Assembly: GCA_027040585.1 (NCBI GenBank)
Contig: JALULU010000243.1
Coordinates: 1-8,353 of the forward strand
Source of the DNA: Acidobacteriota bacterium
GTDB lineage: Bacteria; Acidobacteriota; JAAYUB01; JAMOQF01
Direction of reading: 5' to 3'
Length of the DNA: 8,353 nucleotides
The translations under genes and the position numbers were made by a program. Shown here piece by piece: positions 6,511 through 8,353 of the stretch. The notes beneath the pieces are model-generated. The model saw only the letters and a list, made by a program, of their open reading frames with translations, did not search any database and was not told where the DNA came from. How positions within the stretch are numbered: position 1 is the stretch's first letter; each line of letters opens with the position of its first letter.

Positions 6511-7672
6511 TTAAAAACCTCAAAAGATAAGAAAGTGCCTTAAAACTCCACCCCTGGGACCATCTCATATAATCAATTTTATTTGTAAAAAACTTACCTT
6601 TCCTGTAATAAAAATATCCCCTTTTTTCTGAATAAAAATTATCAACCATGTAGTTAAAAACATTTTTTATTAAAAAACTATTATCTTCAAACCTTTGAAA
6701 TTTAGTTAAAGTTATTAGTGACTGTGAAATACTGTGAATATCAATGGGATAAATTCTATCGTGATAATATTTTGGTATTCTCCAATCCTCAAAAAAATTC
6801 TCCCTATAAAATTTAAATCCCTTTAATAACTTTTCTTTCACCTCTGAAAAGGGGTAAAACTCATAGTATTTTAATATTGAATCAAGTACAAATCCTGTGT
6901 GAAAGTTATCTATCCAGTTCTGCATTTTTTTCTCAGCATAAAACCAGCTACCATCTTCATTCTGATGATTTAAAGTATATTTAAAGGATTTATGAATGAT
7001 ATCTTCTATATCCTTTCTCTTTAAAAATCTATTTCCATTTAAAAGGAGTGACGCCCCAAGGAGATTTGAATTGTGAATCATTGTATTATCAAGTGGGGTA
7101 TAACTAAAACACACTGTATCTCCTTCAAAACTCCTATTTATCTCTTCAAATACAAAAAGGGATGAATCGATCCCAATTTCTTTAAATTCTTCAACTTTAA
7201 AAACCTCATATGCCTTAAAAAGTGCATTTCCTATAAAAGATGTATTAACTATTGTTGGAGTTAAGGGTTTAAGATAAAAAACCCTGCTCTGCCACGGAAA
7301 ATTATATCCCCAGGAAAAATGGCTATATTCCCCTGATCTCAGTTCCTTTAACTTTTCTAAAATCTCAATTGCAATATCCTTTCCATCTAAAATTCCAATC
7401 TCACTTAAAATTGAAACCCCTTCAAGAAGTAATCCAAGTGTCTTTGGATTTACACCCCTTTTTACAAAAAAAATTTTTCTCAAATTTATTGGAAGCCTTT
7501 TAAAAGCTTGTGTATAGACAATCTTTAAATATTTACTTTTGAAGGATAAAAAATTCAATATTGGACTATTTAGTGCATCATAGGGGTCATACCCAGAATA
7601 TTTTTCGCCCCTTATTTTATTTAGAAGTTTTAAGGTTATTTCCTCAATAAATTCCTTTGAAAACCTATCCAT
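6497..7672 (-). CDS. Predicted alpha/alpha-toroid protein of a polysaccharide locus, function unknown
   Basis: A 391-residue soluble protein built mainly of helix pairs with recurring aromatic motifs, as in six-hairpin glycosidase, polysaccharide lyase or prenyltransferase-like toroids. Recognisable blocks are 'GYDPYDALNSPI' (27-38), 'WGYNFPWQSR' (121-130), 'HNSNLLGASLLLNG' (200-213), 'NHQNEDGSWFYAE' (235-247), 'NWIDNFHTGFVLDSI' (252-266), 'DIHSISQSLITL' (311-322) and 'IDYMRWSQGWSFKAL' (366-380). I recall similar proteins beside bi-domain oxidoreductases in capsule and O-antigen loci, sometimes under doubtful names, and none with a firm biochemical role. There is no signal peptide, so a cytoplasmic act on a precursor or glycan is more likely than secretion. 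An ATG at 7672 is taken as start; a TTG directly before it (7675) is the alternative. The gene overlaps the oxidoreductase stop by 8 bases and the glycosyltransferase start by 14. Any enzymatic activity is a guess. Confidence 0.8.
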   Translation of the reverse strand: MDRFSKEFIEEITLKLLNKIRGEKYSGYDPYDALNSPILNFLSFKSKYLKIVYTQAFKRLPINLRKIFFVKRGVNPKTLGLLLEGVSILSEIGILDGKDIAIEILEKLKELRSGEYSHFSWGYNFPWQSRVFYLKPLTPTIVNTSFIGNALFKAYEVFKVEEFKEIGIDSSLFVFEEINRSFEGDTVCFSYTPLDNTMIHNSNLLGASLLLNGNRFLKRKDIEDIIHKSFKYTLNHQNEDGSWFYAEKKMQNWIDNFHTGFVLDSILKYYEFYPFSEVKEKLLKGFKFYRENFFEDWRIPKYYHDRIYPIDIHSISQSLITLTKFQRFEDNSFLIKNVFNYMVDNFYSEKRGYFYYRKGKFFTNKIDYMRWSQGWSFKALSYLLRFLNEKG

Positions 7673-8353
7673 CAATCTCTATCTCTTTTCCCTTTTCAAT
7701 TGACTTTAAAATCCCAAAGGTAGCAGAAGTAACGTTTAAAATCTCACCATAGGGAATTGGGGAATCTCCACCATTTTTCACCCATTTAAAAAACTCATTC
7801 ATTTCTTTAGAATAGCCCTTATCCTTAGAACCTGAAATTTTCCTCTCTTTCCTTCCTAAAAGGGTTAATTCCCTAAAATCATTTAAAAATGCTGATTTAT
7901 TGTGTGTGTGAATCTCAACATACTCCTTTTTTATTTTTTCACTTATCAAGTTTGTGTATAAAATAGTTCCTTTAGACCCCCTATCAAAATCAACATTTAT
8001 CAAAAAATTGTCCCTGAATTTTCCATCAACTCCTTCTATAACCTTTCCAGAAACTCTAACTATTTTCTCCCCAGAAATATAGACCATAAAATCCAGAAAG
8101 TGGCATATCTCAGATAAAATCCTCCCACCACCTTCATCTGTGTAAATCCAGGAATCATCAGGCAGAAAACCACAGTTTACCCTGTAGTAAAATGTTAAAG
8201 GTCTCTTCCTCCCATCAAAAAACTTTTTTGCCTCAATTGAATATCTGGAAAACCTTCTATTAAATCCAACCATAAATCTGTGATCTTCCTTAAGAGCCTC
8301 TTTAAACTTGTTAAATTCTTCTTCATAAATTGAAAGGGGCTTTTCAAGGTAAA
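7665..8353 (-). CDS. Gfo/Idh/MocA-family sugar oxidoreductase, C-terminal part
   Basis: The gene enters from the right edge on the minus strand. Complete codons begin at 8351 and run to a TAG at 7665..7667, 228 residues. An ATG at 8273 is internal and not the start: the residues before it carry 'YLEKPLSIYEEEF', including the family's EKP motif with its catalytic Lys, and then 'FMVGFNRRFS', normally found about 120 residues into the protein. The Rossmann NAD(P)-binding domain is therefore outside the window. The visible part is the alpha/beta catalytic domain, with 'GGGRILSEICHFLDFMVYISG' in pieces giving the conserved His-containing helix. The end ('LNDFRELTL', 'KDKGYSKEMNEFF', 'SPIPYGEILNVTSATF') resembles the C-terminus of bi-domain oxidoreductases, in which a zinc-type alcohol dehydrogenase precedes the Gfo/Idh part. 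It probably oxidises or epimerises a nucleotide sugar for the same polysaccharide. Substrate unknown. Confidence 0.88.
   Translation of the reverse strand, partial: YLEKPLSIYEEEFNKFKEALKEDHRFMVGFNRRFSRYSIEAKKFFDGRKRPLTFYYRVNCGFLPDDSWIYTDEGGGRILSEICHFLDFMVYISGEKIVRVSGKVIEGVDGKFRDNFLINVDFDRGSKGTILYTNLISEKIKKEYVEIHTHNKSAFLNDFRELTLLGRKERKISGSKDKGYSKEMNEFFKWVKNGGDSPIPYGEILNVTSATFGILKSIEKGKEIEIDG

Noticed and set aside
8271..8273. The ATG at 8273 as the start of a 202-residue oxidoreductase.
   Set aside because: The frame remains open to the window edge and encodes the conserved EKP motif just upstream, so this ATG is an internal Met.

Overview
The window is strongly AT-rich bacterial DNA, almost wholly coding, with two gene trains that converge near position 4050. 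Arginine is written mostly as AGA/AGG and isoleucine often as ATA. Proteins are rich in Lys, Glu and Ile, and genes overlap or touch. This fits a compact genome from an AT-rich, possibly thermophilic bacterial lineage, but no marker gene fixes the taxon. The code is standard: every visible Trp codon is TGG, and TAA, TAG and TGA all end genes.

Left block (1..4051, plus strand): a nucleotide-signalling cassette. It runs from the C-terminal part of a class II 3',5'-cyclic-nucleotide phosphodiesterase (running off the left edge), through an FHA-GAF-class III adenylate cyclase that starts inside the phosphodiesterase gene, and a membrane protein with two N-terminal zinc ribbons, one transmembrane helix, TPR repeats and a C-terminal beta-rich domain, to a small GAF-like protein. 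The last gene carries an in-frame TGA, after which the same frame continues with what looks like the rest of the GAF domain. The genes are spaced by -8, +1 and +9 bases, so they are probably co-transcribed. The enzyme that makes the second messenger and the enzyme that destroys it appear to be in one operon, with phosphopeptide (FHA) and small-ligand or redox (GAF) inputs.

Right block (4046..8353, minus strand): a surface-polysaccharide or glycoconjugate gene run. In order of transcription it holds a Gfo/Idh-type sugar oxidoreductase (running off the right edge, perhaps the C-terminal half of a bi-domain oxidoreductase), a predicted alpha/alpha-toroid protein of unknown activity, a WecG/TagA/CpsF glycosyltransferase and a NodU/CmcH-type O-carbamoyltransferase. 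All three junctions overlap by 7 to 14 bases, so this is one translationally coupled operon. It would modify a nucleotide sugar, transfer a sugar to a lipid-linked acceptor and add a carbamoyl group.

The starts of both operons lie outside the window, so no promoter was called. I saw no tRNA, rRNA, insertion sequence, CRISPR array or attachment site. The only non-coding gap is about 100 bases or less, between the convergent operons, and holds a weak AT-rich candidate terminator. The item most worth a second look is the left cassette, above all its last gene with the internal TGA.
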